Position numbers and translations under genes: made by a program. DNA of 64,000 nucleotides from Caprella mutica (lineage: Eukaryota; Arthropoda; Malacostraca; Amphipoda; Caprellidae): assembly GCA_947561585.1 (NCBI GenBank), contig CANNZV010001113.1, positions 105,313 to 169,312 of the forward strand. The letters are read 5' to 3'. Below, piece by piece: positions 1 through 11,477 of the stretch. Every line of letters starts with the position of its first letter. The stretch's first letter is position 1. The notes beneath the pieces were generated by a model. The model saw only the letters and a list, made by a program, of their open reading frames with translations. It was not told the DNA's origin and ran no database searches.

Positions 1-248
1 ATACTGTTGATGTCATACTCAACAAACAAAAGAAAATAACACTAAATATGCTAGAACCTCTAAACTAGCAATAATAACTTAACTAAGAAATGGCAGTTCT
101 TTAGAATACACAGAGTGCATTCTTTGTTAGGAACTTTGACTGTTTTTAGTGAACAAAAAGTAAAGACTCAAAGTTAAAGCAATCTAAACTGTTCATCCAC
201 TACTACCATCTCTCTAAAACTTTTTGTTATATCGAATGCTATGATGAG

Positions 249-425
249 TACATTATGTACTTAATGTACTTTCATAGTGCATTATGTACTTAATGTACTT
301 TCATAGTACATTAAGTACTTCCATAGTACCTTATGTACTTAATGTACTTTCATAGTACATTAAGTACTTCCATAGTACCTTATGTACTTAATGTACTTTC
401 ATAGTACATTATGTACTTAAAAGAG
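249..425. repeat. Short tandem repeat, 29-bp and 20-bp units
   Basis: Imperfect tandem array built from a 29-bp unit starting TACTTAATGTACTTTCATAG and a shortened 20-bp version starting TACTTCCATAG, about seven units in all. The two unit lengths partly alternate. No coding potential is seen. Confidence 0.85.
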
Positions 426-587
426 GTTCCACAGAGCTATATTGACGATAAAATAATTCCTCAGGCCGATTATTTGATAGACAAAATGTCCCCTTAATGG
501 ACTCTACTAAAATATAAACTTTATATTAAAAACTTTATGAATTAAGATAATCATATTTTATGGCATGGAACGCCGATATAATTTAGC

Positions 588-940
588 TATTATTACCTTC
601 GCAGATTGCGGTAGGTTATGCTTTAAGCGGCATTTTTTTATTTGTCACCTTGTTACTTGTATAACTTAAAAAATATTAAACCAACTTACCGGGAAATTGG
701 TGGGACGATTGGTCAATGTCCAAAAACTATTAGGTTATTTTATGAGTGATCAGGTTGCAGGACAAGGTCAAGGTCATTTTTAGCTCAATAACTCAAAAAG
801 TATTCAACAGATGTCTGAAATTTGGTATGACGAATACAGGAACTAATTTATTAAATTTTGGGATCGAACAAGTTAAAGGTCAAGGTCAATTATAAGCGGC
901 AGCGAATGTATGCACTCTATGAGTGCCCGTCATCTAGTTA
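588..940 (+). repeat. Dispersed AAGGTCAAGGTCA repeat, copy 1
   Basis: First of five copies in the window of an interspersed element. It begins with ATTACCTTCGC...TTGCGG, has a central AAGGTCAAGGTCA segment and ends with a CTCTATGAGTGCCCGT motif. The other copies are at 2856-3150 (minus), 30283-30630 (minus), 37181-37444 (plus) and 50576-50827 (minus). It encodes nothing visible and is probably a non-autonomous transposon. Its class is not resolved from sequence alone. Confidence 0.75.
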
Positions 941-2855
941 CAATATATTATATACTTCTTGTAGTAGCCCCTTGGTTATATTACACTACATTAAATACGT
1001 ATTAATGAATGAAGTCTTTTAAATTACACCAATTAGACAAGATGTTGAGAACACAAAGTACTTCTATATTTAATTGGAACATTAATAGGAAATTTATGAA
1101 GTATTAAATGAAAAAAGTAATATTCCAGGTTCGTTAATTAATTATTTGATAGTTAGAAAATACTACAATGAGTCAAATTAATTTAGAAATTGAAAATAAA
1201 GTGGTTGTTTCATTAGATTTTTTAACATTATGAAAAATTAGTCATTTAGTATAGAAACTTCAATTCATCTTTAATATTTATCTAACATTAAAATCAATTA
1301 AATTAGAAATGTGTGGGAAATCCTTTTTCTATTGTTAATTAATTTTTCTGTCACACTTCATATTTTTTTTAAATCACAAATCACAAACGCGATGAAGAAT
1401 TATTAAAACTTTAATAATTAGTTTATTGGAAACTCTTAACTTCTACGGTCCTATTATTTTTTGATTTACTTGTACGGTCCGAACTTTTTTTATTATTTAC
1501 TTTTACGATCTGATTTTCTTGCGATTTACTTTATGGTCCGAACTTTTTACTCGGACTATAAAAGTAAAAATTTCCGCTTATTGAAGTCACGAGAGAAAAA
1601 GATAATTTTGAAAATTAAGCCAAATTGATGCTGCATCAGAAATATTTCATAATTTATATTTTAAATATTAGATAGGTAGTAAAACAATGTTTTCCATTTC
1701 ACCATCTTACAAAATGACTTTATACTTTATGTGTATTTTATTCATGCGACTTGTGTTCTGGTTATGAATTATTGCTTACAAGAGTCTCTTTATGGTCCTA
1801 AAATGTAGCCTCTTATTCAAGAGACATATTTAAGAGCTATGACAAAGAGTGTCAATTAAAGAGGCTTTTAAGAGGTGGAAAAATGATTTTCCTGACATTA
1901 AAGGTTGGCTTATGAGGTACTGTTGGCTAGACGGAAAAACTGTGATTTTAATTTTCCTCTGAGCACTTCTCCCTTCGGCAATCCATCTTCCTCCCCTCCC
2001 TCTCCCCCTCATCGTCAATAGCTAGAAAATGAGGGAGATTTATGGTAAGAAGAATAATAGAATCAATATCTAACAATGGACGCTGAAGACAAAAGACAAT
2101 GGATCATTTCGGAGCTCCTGACGGTTTCGTTTAACCAAAAACAAGAGTCTTGATTTCACACCAACTTACTACTCTGAAATACAGCCAAAAACAACCATAA
2201 CTTTTATGCCATGTGACGTCATATATCTCCGAACAAGTGCCGCCTTATTTTTCTCAACGTAAAAACTTCTCGGAAAAATGATCACCAGCGCTACTATTAA
2301 TTTCTTATGTGCGGCAAAATTGGTAAAGGTTATAATTCTTGCTTTACAGATATCTTACACGAGTTATAAAGTAATGGTAAGTAATGTAAGAACTAAACGG
2401 AAAAATAAGATGTTTATAATTGCTAGGAAGGAAAAGCCTTTGATATTATTTACAATAAAATGTTCACATGCTTGTTTTATTCGATTGAGTTGCTACAAAT
2501 TACAGTGAATATATAATATTTTAATGCAATTTTATGCTGCAACTTTCAATAAAGTTGCATCCATTTTTATATTTTACTGAAAATATATGGAATTTTATGA
2601 ATGAAGAAACCTCGTCCAATTACAATTGCTCAGCATCACAGATGTATTTATAAGTAACATATATCAATTCTCAGTACCACATATGTTTCCGTTTTTATCA
2701 TTTACTTAATTATAAATATCATATAACTTCTTTCTAATTGTCAAATGTAATTGAAACAATTATACCCTTTATTAATATAGTAAAAATAAGATATTCATCC
2801 ATGTAACAAATGCATTGTTTTATTGAAATATCTTGGACACATCTTCTAATTAGAG
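941..2855. other. AT-rich gene-free stretch
   Basis: No exon, RNA gene or tandem array that I can support. Short open frames at 1830-2018 (minus) and 2278-2508 (plus) have no recognisable motif, no codon-like composition and no convincing splice context. Confidence 0.6.
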
Positions 2856-3150
2856 AACTAGAACGGGCACTCGTAGCACGCATACCTTCGCCGCTACTAT
2901 TGAATACTTCTTTAGCTATAAATGACCTTGACCTTGACCTTTGACCCAATCACTTCCAAAATCTAGCAGATTGCCTGGACAATGACCAATAGCTCTACCA
3001 AGTTTCAGACAATTTGGTGGAATAGTTTTTGAGTTATTCGAATAACAAGATTACAAATATATTAATTGGTAAAAATATTCCTATGTTATTCGTACGGGGA
3101 AAATATTGCCGATCAAAACATTACTTTCCGCAATTTTGCAAATGTAATTA
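2856..3150 (-). repeat. Dispersed AAGGTCAAGGTCA repeat, copy 2
   Basis: Reverse-oriented copy of the element at 588-940. It starts with GAACGGGCACTCGTAG, contains TGACCTTGACCTTGACC and then the shared ACCAAGTTTCAGACAATTTG stretch, and fades out near 3150. Confidence 0.75.
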
Positions 3151-4149
3151 TACGTTCATATCCTCCTCAGTGTAACCATTAATTCTAACAATGAGTATAA
3201 TTACGATACCTTTGTAATTATACGATTAATAAGAGTTATTTTATATGCAAAGGTATTTATTATCAATAAAACTGACTTGAGTGAATATCTTATTGGATAA
3301 TTATATAATAAACATATCTATTGACTGGATATAAACATTCGCCCTTTTATTATTATACTAACATTGTATGTGTGAGGAGATGAATTGAACATTGCATGGA
3401 TAACGTTAGTGAAGATGTAAGAAATAGACACTATAAATAAATCACTGTCATTTGACATACTAATACGCTTTTATTTTTAAAGAAAATTATATTTTTATTT
3501 TGAACAAAGTAATTGTCTGATTTGACATATAAATACGTTCATATTTCTAAAGATAATATAGTTTGTGTATAACAAAGAAATAGCATATGCCTATAATAAT
3601 AATGACCTAAAATGTGGTGCCATAGTCCTAAGTGTGACTGCGACCCTTTGCAGTGTTTATTCCCACCAATTGGGGGGCAAATCACCTCCACTTTATCTGA
3701 ATGACTTCATCCCCTCTCTCTCTCTCTCTTGAGGACATCGTCAGGGTAAAGGGGAAAAATCCTCAATAGCCAGACTCAATCCCACCCATGGATCTTTTCA
3801 GGCTGAATCATTACCAATATATTGGTGGATGTGCCTCGATCCTTTCTAATGAGCATTCGATCCTCTAAATTTAATCTTTAGGCCAAATCATCATTTGATA
3901 ATGGACTTTTCGTGTTAGTTCATTTGGCCATTTTAATTTGCCAGCTGTTTCAGTTAATCAGCTTTTGAATTGGTGAATAAACTGGCAAGGGATTTATTGA
4001 TATCCTTTCTCTAGCAAGACTCAATAGCATTTCGCTCCATTTGCTTTGTATTTCTTAAGAAGCAATTAATAACATTGCATTTCTCTTGCTTCAACTTGCT
4101 ATAAATTAAGTGGTAAACAAGCTATAACTTGCACCTCTGAGGTACTATC
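3151..4149. other. Gene-free stretch with a short CT tract
   Basis: AT-rich sequence with a short (CT)n run at about 3715-3730. The region 3600-3800 is slightly GC-richer, but no frame with good splice borders or a known motif was found. Confidence 0.5.
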
Positions 4150-4409
4150 GCGCAAATAACTGCATGTAGTACTATCGTACTAAGAACTACCTGTGCTACT
4201 ATAGCATGAGGAAGTACCTGTACTACTATCGTACAAAGAAATACCTGTAGTACTATCGTACAAATAACTACCTGTACTACTATCGTACAAATAACTACCT
4301 GTAGTACTATCGTACAAATAACTGCCTGTACTACTATCGTACAAATAACTACCTGTAGTACTATCGTACAAATAACTGCCTGTACTACTATCGTACAAAG
4401 AAATACCTG
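4150..4409. repeat. 27-bp minisatellite
   Basis: About nine copies of a 27-bp unit containing CTACCTGTAGTACTATCGTA. Because 27 is a multiple of three, the minus strand reads as a nine-residue protein repeat (SYLYDSSTG). I regard this as incidental, since no flanking coding sequence exists. Confidence 0.85.
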
Positions 4410-4411
4410 TA

Positions 4412-4815
4412 CCGTAGAACCCCTCTATAATGAACTCCTGTACAGGGAACCAACCTGTACGGTAGAACACTGTAGTGAACTTACCTCTATTGTGAACATA
4501 TTTAGTTTAGTCTGCCACAAATATTTCTAAGTTTTATATGAATCTCTACAAAGTAAATTAGTTATATTTCGCGAGAGAGCAGTTCTACCAGTGCAACTCC
4601 TCTATAGTGAAGTCATATGTAGCGAACCATCCTGATTTGTAACAGTTCTGAGAAATGAAATACCCTGTATAATGATTTTATTTGAAAAAGAAAGAAAATA
4701 TTTTGTATAGTGTGCCATGAAAAGTCCAGTTTTCTGTTCTTCTCTTATATCCTGTACAGTGAACTAGATCCTCTATAGTGAACTAGTTGAAGTTCACTAT
4801 AGAGGAGTTATACTG
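4412..4815. mobile_element. pogo/Tigger-like MITE with TA duplications
   Basis: Left end CCGTAGAACCCCTCTATAAT and the reverse complement of the right end, CAGTATAACTCCTCTATAGT, are imperfect inverted repeats (about 22 of 26 positions including the flanking TA). The element is flanked by TA at 4410-4411 and 4816-4817, as expected for Tc1/mariner-type insertion. A near-perfect hairpin (CTCTATAGTGAACT arms) lies at its right end. No transposase is present, so it is non-autonomous. It abuts the 27-bp minisatellite, so the left border could be blurred. Confidence 0.65.
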
Positions 4816-5209
4816 TATTACTATCCTTTCTAGCCAAACTTTTTGACGTGCTGTTATTAGAAACTTTTCAGACTGTAAAGCAACTCCATTGAAATATATT
4901 TATTTTCTTATAGAAGTTGAGAAGACAATTGAAAAGTGAACAAAAATTAATAAATAATAGAATATAAGTTATGATGTGAAAAATATATAATTATATAATG
5001 TAATAACATTTTAAATAGTATTTTAGTGACCTAGATTTACTCGTTACTTACATTTTAACTATATAGAGACAAAGATAACAATATATATGCAGGGGAAATT
5101 ATTGTACTCAGACACTCACAGCACTCGGTAAGTGGGTGCTAAAATAGGTCTTCACTTATATGTTAACACGCAGCTGCCGAATACTGTGAGTGTCTAAGTC
5201 AACTCCGAC

Positions 5210-5596
5210 GAGTCTAGGAAAATTGATCGAAAGGAAAATTGATCGAATGGATCAGCTACTAAACACAAAGCGATAAATAATAATTTATATATATATAAAT
5301 TATTATTATATATTATATAAATTATTACTATATATCATATAAATTATTATTACATAATATATAAATTATTGTTATTATTATATATAAATCATGGTAACAA
5401 AATCTACTAGCTGTAATATATTGCAAGTAAGTTTCTCTGGTAATCCATGGTTTTAGTTATCATTGTCAGTTAGTGTAGCTAAATCGATCAATTATTATTT
5501 TCGTTCAATTTTGGTTCGACCAATTTTCTATTCGTTCAATTTTCTATTCAATCAATTGCTTTCGGTCAATTGTTTTCGATCAATTTTCCGGATCCC
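5210..5596. mobile_element. Foldback-like element G (387 bp)
   Basis: Short member of the eight-element family described in the findings. The left end GAGTCTAGGAAAATTGATCG and right end (reverse complement GGGATCCGGAAAATTGATCG) are inverted repeats. The right arm carries several degenerate copies of a TTCGATCAATTTTC-type unit and the left arm carries two. The flanking 9-mers AACTCCGAC (5201-5209) and AGCTCCGAC (5597-5605) match at 8 of 9 positions and look like a target-site duplication. The core is nearly pure A+T (TATATAAATTATTATT-like). No coding capacity. Confidence 0.75.
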
Positions 5597-5605
5597 AGCT
5601 CCGAC

Positions 5606-6629
5606 TTCACTCTAACTGATATACTTACGGCAGCTGTCACCGGTGTATCTACTGAGGAGCTTTTCATCAGTTAAACTTTACCAATTGTTTTCCTCTCAAA
5701 AAGTAAATAAGTCAAACAAATTGAGTGTCATCGAAATAATAATTTATATCTGTTTATGATAGCACTTGTTTTTTACTTCTCTAAATTTAGACGCGACCTT
5801 TTAGAAAAAAAAATATAATCTTTAATTTATTTTGATTGAATTTTCTTCGTAAAATATCAAAATTTCAGTTATTTTCGACTAGTTTTTTTGCCAGAATGTT
5901 CAACAAAAGATGATAGACGATAACTGTTATTAATTTAAGATGAATTACCTTTGTATTTTTATTGTATCACTTTTTTTGATAGATGATGTATTTGTCATAG
6001 ATTATAAGTAATCGTAATTATTATTTTCTAACTCGTAAGCTCAATTCTGACGAATTATCATAACTTCAGAGGCTTATCTCTACTGTAAATACGATATAGC
6101 ACAATAACATTGTACTGTTCTTTTAAATGCTCTTGTTATTTAGAGAATTGAAATCCTCTTGTGAATAGTTGTAACTAATCTCAATTTAAATGTTTCTACT
6201 GCAATGGCTATTTGAAATAAATAAAGAATGATATCAGATAAATAATGGGTGTGATTTAGAATATTTCTCATAGATGATCTAACGATTATATAAAATTGTT
6301 TGTTTTATTTAATATGGCTTGCATTCAGTTATTTCTTGAATTATTATCTCATTACTTATCATTTATACTTATTATGATCATAATTATATATCATAAATTA
6401 TTGAAACAGTAATATAACTATCTTTATATTGAATCATTCTAAATTCTATACCATATCTCAACATTCCTAGCTATAATAACCTTATACATTGTAGCATAAG
6501 TACGTAAGTGCACCAATGTTTAACATAGGATATTTGAATGCAATTGCTACTGACAGTGTTATTCCCCTGATAACTGTAAATAATCGCTTACTCAGCATAA
6601 CTTCAAAGTGTGTTTTCTTTCTTTTTCAG
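5606..6629. other. AT-rich stretch, possible intron
   Basis: No gene seen. If the exon starting at 6630 is real, this region is at least partly its upstream intron. A pyrimidine tract precedes the AG at 6628-6629. Confidence 0.4.
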
Positions 6630-6775
6630 GTGACAAGCCAGCAGCAATTCAGAGGCTAGGCTCCGGATGCTCCCATCTGCCTCTCTGCAACCTATACTTC
6701 ATCTCAATATTTTTCCTGATGCAGCTCTTACTGCTGTTTGACGTGCCCACCAGTTTTCAGAGCAACTTGACATGA
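6630..6775 (+). CDS. Possible 3'-terminal exon, membrane-segment protein, unidentified
   Basis: A strong acceptor (TTTTCTTTCTTTTTCAG) ends at 6629. Only one frame stays open, giving 47 codons (6632-6772) and then TGA at 6773-6775. The peptide begins DKPAAIQRLGSGCSHLPLCN and continues into a hydrophobic stretch (YFISIFFLMQLLLLF), compatible with a membrane segment, then a short polar tail. Base composition is clearly GC-richer than the flanks. The upstream exons are not recognised and would lie to the left, beyond an intron. The YFIS-hydrophobic pattern faintly recalls the S6-end segments of voltage-gated channels, but this is too weak for a name. It could also be a chance open stretch. Confidence 0.45.
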
Positions 6776-7530
6776 TGTGTGAAGCAAGGCACTATGCAAT
6801 GGAGTGCTTAGAGTGTACATAGGTAGTGGAAAAGGTGCTCTAGATTAATCTTTTTATTCTGTTCAGCATCTCAAGGTTACTACATCGAAGAGACTGTCCA
6901 AAATTGGTGAAAAACTATTTTATGAATTAGGTGAAATGTTGTAATATTTCTTGTAAATATCCGTTCGTAATTTTTATTGTAAATTGTTATTTGTGATATT
7001 ATCAGAAGTGTGAAAAGGGAGTATTGAATAATTAGGATCTGCATTATTGTTCGAAATCATTCTGAAGCTCGTGTCGGATCAGAATAGCCAATTGAGCGAT
7101 GTTCGTGCATTTTAAGAAGCATAATATAGTAGTTCGTAACTGGAATCATTTTAAAATGCTTTGGAAAACATGCTTTTCATTGAAAAAAAGATTGGCAATT
7201 GAATGAAAATAGAGCTGCCAATTCTAATACACACATTTATTTCTGAAACTGTTTTCGAAAGCGTGTTATGTAAATAGAGAAAATGTAAATGATACTAAGG
7301 TACATACTCTTTAACAAACAGAATGTTGTAAAGATTCTAAAGAACTACCTACATAACAACAAACAACTACTGAGGTTGTAAACATTACAAATATGAATTG
7401 AAATAAAGTACAACAGTTCAAAATTTGTATTTCTTCTGGCAGAAATTATAATAATGTTCAACTAGTGTACTTGCCTTTCAAGTATGACCTGATCTCCATA
7501 ACTAATTTCAAATAAAGTTATTAGATGAAT
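6776..7530 (+). other. Putative 3' UTR with polyadenylation signals
   Basis: This follows the TGA of the putative terminal exon. AATAAA hexamers occur at 7402-7407 and 7511-7516, giving a plausible 3' UTR of about 650-760 nt. Its status depends entirely on whether the 6630 exon is real. Confidence 0.35.
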
Positions 7531-8597
7531 AATTATTATACAATTAATGTAAATAGTATATATATAAATGGTAAGGAATGTAAAATATAGTATATTATAT
7601 TAATTTCAATCTGTTTTCTATTTGTTTCAGAATTAGTAAACATGTCACCTTCTAATTTATGATTTTATAGTGAGTTTTTTAATTTAGTTTATTTCTTCCT
7701 TTATGGTTACTTGGATGGAACATTTTATGTACTGGACCTTTTTTATTTATAATATAAACTTTTAACACTTTATGAGCAAGTTTTGAAACTATTTTGACTC
7801 GTTTATCTTGACGGGAGAGTAAACTAGTTTCAAATAATATTCAAAAATGAAATTGAAATTCAAGTCAGTATTTTGTAGTCCAATTCATCCTTGAATGTTG
7901 GAATAATTTTCGTTGATATTTAATTAAACTTAAGCTATACCTGTTTTTATTATAATTTGCGATAACAAATCAGTATGAAATAGTATAGAAACTTAAAGTT
8001 TTATTAATGAATCTAAATTTAAATCCGGAATATTTACTTTAAATAATTGAGAAAACTCTAAATTCAAAATGTTTCTTTTTGTAGCCAATTATTTACGAAA
8101 TAGAAGGTGACGGACATTTTGTCACCTGAATATATAAAAAAGTAACCCGATAGCTACGAGTCTTCTCACAATGTAAACAACAGACAATGTTCAGCTATAA
8201 AAATTCATTAGCAAGTTAATTATGATGAAATTATAGTTACACTCGCCACTAATTATTGAAATAGTGATTTAAATTCATTTAATTAATATACAAGAATATA
8301 GCACAGTTTGCACTCAGAATATAGATACAACGTCAAAACATCACTGACTTAAATAATATTTAAATAATTCCATTTGAAAGTATTTCTCAAAGTATTTTCT
8401 ATCAGACACATTTACTTCACTTTGTATCTGGAAGAACATACACAAATGTAACTCAAATGATGTTTGCATATTATTAAATGTTTTCTTATGTAAATCGTAA
8501 CCTTTTGTACATTATACCTACCTACTCCACTGACTAAAACGGCTAACATGTGTCATCTGAGGAACTAAAAACACTGATAATGCTAAAACATGATCTG
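7531..8597. other. AT-rich gene-free stretch
   Basis: Nothing beyond low-complexity A+T sequence was seen here on either strand. Confidence 0.6.
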
Positions 8598-9075
8598 ACC
8601 AGTTGTAAAAGTACTGCCTGGTTATCTTACCAGTTGTAATGGTACTGCCTGGTTATATTACCAGTTGTAAAGGTACTGAAAAGCTATCTTACCAGTTGTA
8701 AAGGTTCTCCCTGGCTATCTTACCAGTTGTAAAGGTACTGCCTGGCTATCTTACCAGTTGTAAAGGTACTGCCTGGCTATCTTACCAGTTGTATATGTAC
8801 TCCCTGGCTATCTTATCAGTTGTAAAGGTACTGCCTGGCTATCTTACCAGTTGTAAAGGTACTGATAAGCTATCATACCAGTTGTAAAGATACTGCCTGG
8901 CTATCTTACCAGTTGTATAGGTTCTGCCTGGCTATCTTACCAGTTGTAAAGGTACTGCCTGGCTATATTACTAGTTGCAAAGGTACTGCCTGGTTATCTT
9001 ACCAGTTGTAAAGGTACTGATAAGCTATCATACCAGTTGTAAAGATACTGCCTGGCTATCTTACCAGTTGTACAT
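8598..9075. repeat. 31-bp minisatellite
   Basis: About 15 copies of a 31-bp unit containing ACCAGTTGTAAAGGTACTGC followed by CTGGCTATCTT. Copies are 85-100% alike, with recurrent variants (GATAAGCTATCATACC). Confidence 0.95.
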
Positions 9076-9701
9076 TCTCTCCCTCTCCTTTCCATCTCTC
9101 CATTTTCTCTTCTCTATGTGCTGTACTCGTGTCTATGTTATACATTGTTTAACTTAAGTCAGATGTGTTCTATATTTGAAATGGTCTATAATTATCAATG
9201 TAAAATATCGATTTAGTTCAATTTGTTTATATCCTATAGCTATATGTAAATTAATCAAATAAAGTTTATAGTAAAATTTATGTTTTATTTAATCGCATTT
9301 CACTAACTACATAATATTACTATTCGAAAATAGTATTCGATTTTAAAGTGTCTCCGCACAATTATATCTGTGTTACTCCACCAGTTAAAAAAATAGTGAA
9401 AATGAGCAGTAAAATAGAAAAACTATTAAAATATTTTTCTTGTTGCAAAGTTGTGCCTATGTAACTCCTTTGAGATGGAATTCTTTCATGAAAATGAAAC
9501 TGAAAATTGCTATTTCTCCTCAAAAAAACATTTGCTTAATTTCCATCATGTCTCTGGTGCTGAAAATTGAAAATGTAATTAAGTTGAAATAATATCCCAA
9601 ATGATTCACAGCCCACTAATTAAATGGGTTAACCTTTTCTAATATTACCCAAAGGTTAGTCAGAGAAAAGTCTGTTTCACTTATTCGCATCACTAACCTT
9701 T

Positions 9702-9975
9702 AAAGGGCCGTACACACGTAGGGTTTTTGTAGTCTTTCCACCAGACTTTTTGCTAAGCTCCTCCTACTTTTTCCACGAGAATATAAGAAAAAAAGATAGA
9801 ATAATTATGTATTTATTTTAGTTGGTGTCCATGATACCTGAAAGTATCATGGATACCAACTGAAATAAATAATATTTATATCGTTTTTTCTTATATTCTC
9901 GTGGAAAAAGTAGGAGGAGCTAAGCAAAAAGTCTGGTGGAAAGACTAAAAAAAACCTACGTGTGTACGGCCCTTT
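9702..9975. mobile_element. Palindromic MITE family 1, copy 1
   Basis: The termini AAAGGGCCGTACACACGTAG and its reverse complement bound a long imperfect palindrome. Arms include TAGTCTTTCCACCAGAC and CTCCTCCTACTTTTTCCACG, and the loop holds TTGGTGTCCATGATACC and its inverse. Other copies lie at 36230-36498 and 59325-59586. No coding capacity; a MITE or the remnant of a TIR transposon. Confidence 0.85.
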
Positions 9976-10689
9976 AGAAAGAATATGGCAGTTGGAGGAG
10001 ACCTACAGCCACATATCTACATACAAACATCAAAGAGGTGAAGAACTGAGTAAGTAATAATTATATTTGAAAAAATTGTAATTGCTTCATTATAAACATA
10101 TATTACCATTTAATAAAGAGAATCAAATTGATATGTAGAACAGTGTAAAATGTACAAAATCTTATGGAGCATAAATTATGATTATAATTTTTTTTAAACT
10201 AGTTAACTTAGTAATAAAATGGGCATAGTGTAATTTTTCCCTTGCTTCATTCTATAACATTAACTAATACTCATTTATTAATTATTTGAACACATTATAG
10301 ACCTATATATAATGAAATCAACGAAAAATTAGGGTTTGTTGAAATGGATAGATGATCGGTTGTACCGCTAAATGGTGTTGCACAATTTTTGGCCAAAATT
10401 ATAAACTCAAAAGGGACAAAAGCATGCACTGAGCTAGACGTTTTCACCGCTAGATGGCGTATTTATGTAAGGTAAGAAAGCTTTTATAAAAATAAAGTAA
10501 ATCAAATTATACAATATTTGATGTTCCCGAATAGATTTATTCACAGTTAAGTGAGAGTATACAAATTTGCACTGGCGTTTTAAGTACACACTGAGTAATA
10601 TCTTCAAGATTTTTTAATTACACTGTGTGAATGATGTAAATTACTTCACTGAGGATATACTCTAAACCAAGTATATCCCTTATTCACGC
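9976..10689. other. Gene-free stretch
   Basis: AT-rich. Two CGCTA(G/A)ATGG-like words occur at about 10370 and 10450, but no element borders could be set. Confidence 0.4.
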
Positions 10690-10990
10690 AGAGTAATAGA
10701 AGTTTGGCATATCCCATTTGTATTGATGGAAACGAAATAGATAATACCAATTCAATAAAATTCTTGGGGATTGTTTTTTCCAATAATTTTACCTTTAAGT
10801 ACCATAAAAATCACATTTCTCATTTCTTAAATTGTCGAAATCAAACATCAATACATATAAATATATATGATCTTCCTATTTCATACCCTCTGTATTATTC
10901 CATGACTATTCCATATCTATTTTACGCTCTGAAAGTTTGGCGCAGCTGACCCTCATGTCTGTTTGATAAAAAAAAGTTTTGCAGAAGAAG
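10690..10990 (+). pseudogene. LINE reverse-transcriptase C-terminal remnant
   Basis: Translation from about 10704 shows a block typical of the region following the RT domain in Jockey/CR1-like non-LTR retrotransposons: IDGNEIDNTNSIKFLGIVFS, followed by a HI motif and then PLYYSMTIPYLFYALKVW. The frame breaks at about 10948 and a frameshifted LQKKAV follows. There is no RT catalytic core, so this is a short dead fragment. A longer related relic is at 39725-40800. Confidence 0.65.
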
Positions 10991-11477
10991 GCTGTGTAGT
11001 AGGGTGACAATAAAAAGTCAAAGTTTTTACTTTCAGATGGCCATTTGTCCAATACTGCGTACCCGTGAAAATATAACAGGCGAAATCCTAGGTCATTAGG
11101 ACAATAGAATTTTATCCTTATAGATATACAATTATACATTATGCATATATGCTGGTTTATTTACATCATAATGATCAAGTTTATGAATAATTATTCTTTT
11201 ATAAATACATGATTAATTCCTTTTTTCAATAGAAACTGCAGAATGAACTCTAACAATAGCACTGGAAGAAATAGGAGGGCCAAAAACCCGGTGCAAAAAA
11301 TGAGATCGGCTGACAGAAATAACACTTTCATAGTTTTTTCTAACTAGGTTCTGTTTTGGATTATAGGACAAAAAAAACCTGTGTTTGAAACTCCCAGCTT
11401 GTAAAAAAATGCAATGAAAAAACCTGTCAAAAACCCTGGTGCAAAAACAAAACCAGGTCCATCCAATTCATATTCAC

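Noticed and set aside
4180..4470. Nine-residue repeat protein (SYLYDSSTG) on the minus strand
   Set aside because: It is the translation of the 27-bp minisatellite running into a pogo-like MITE, with no gene context.
10360..10460. CGCTAGATGGCG-like words as insulator (CTCF-type) sites
   Set aside because: The match to an insulator motif is too short and partial, and no supporting context exists.
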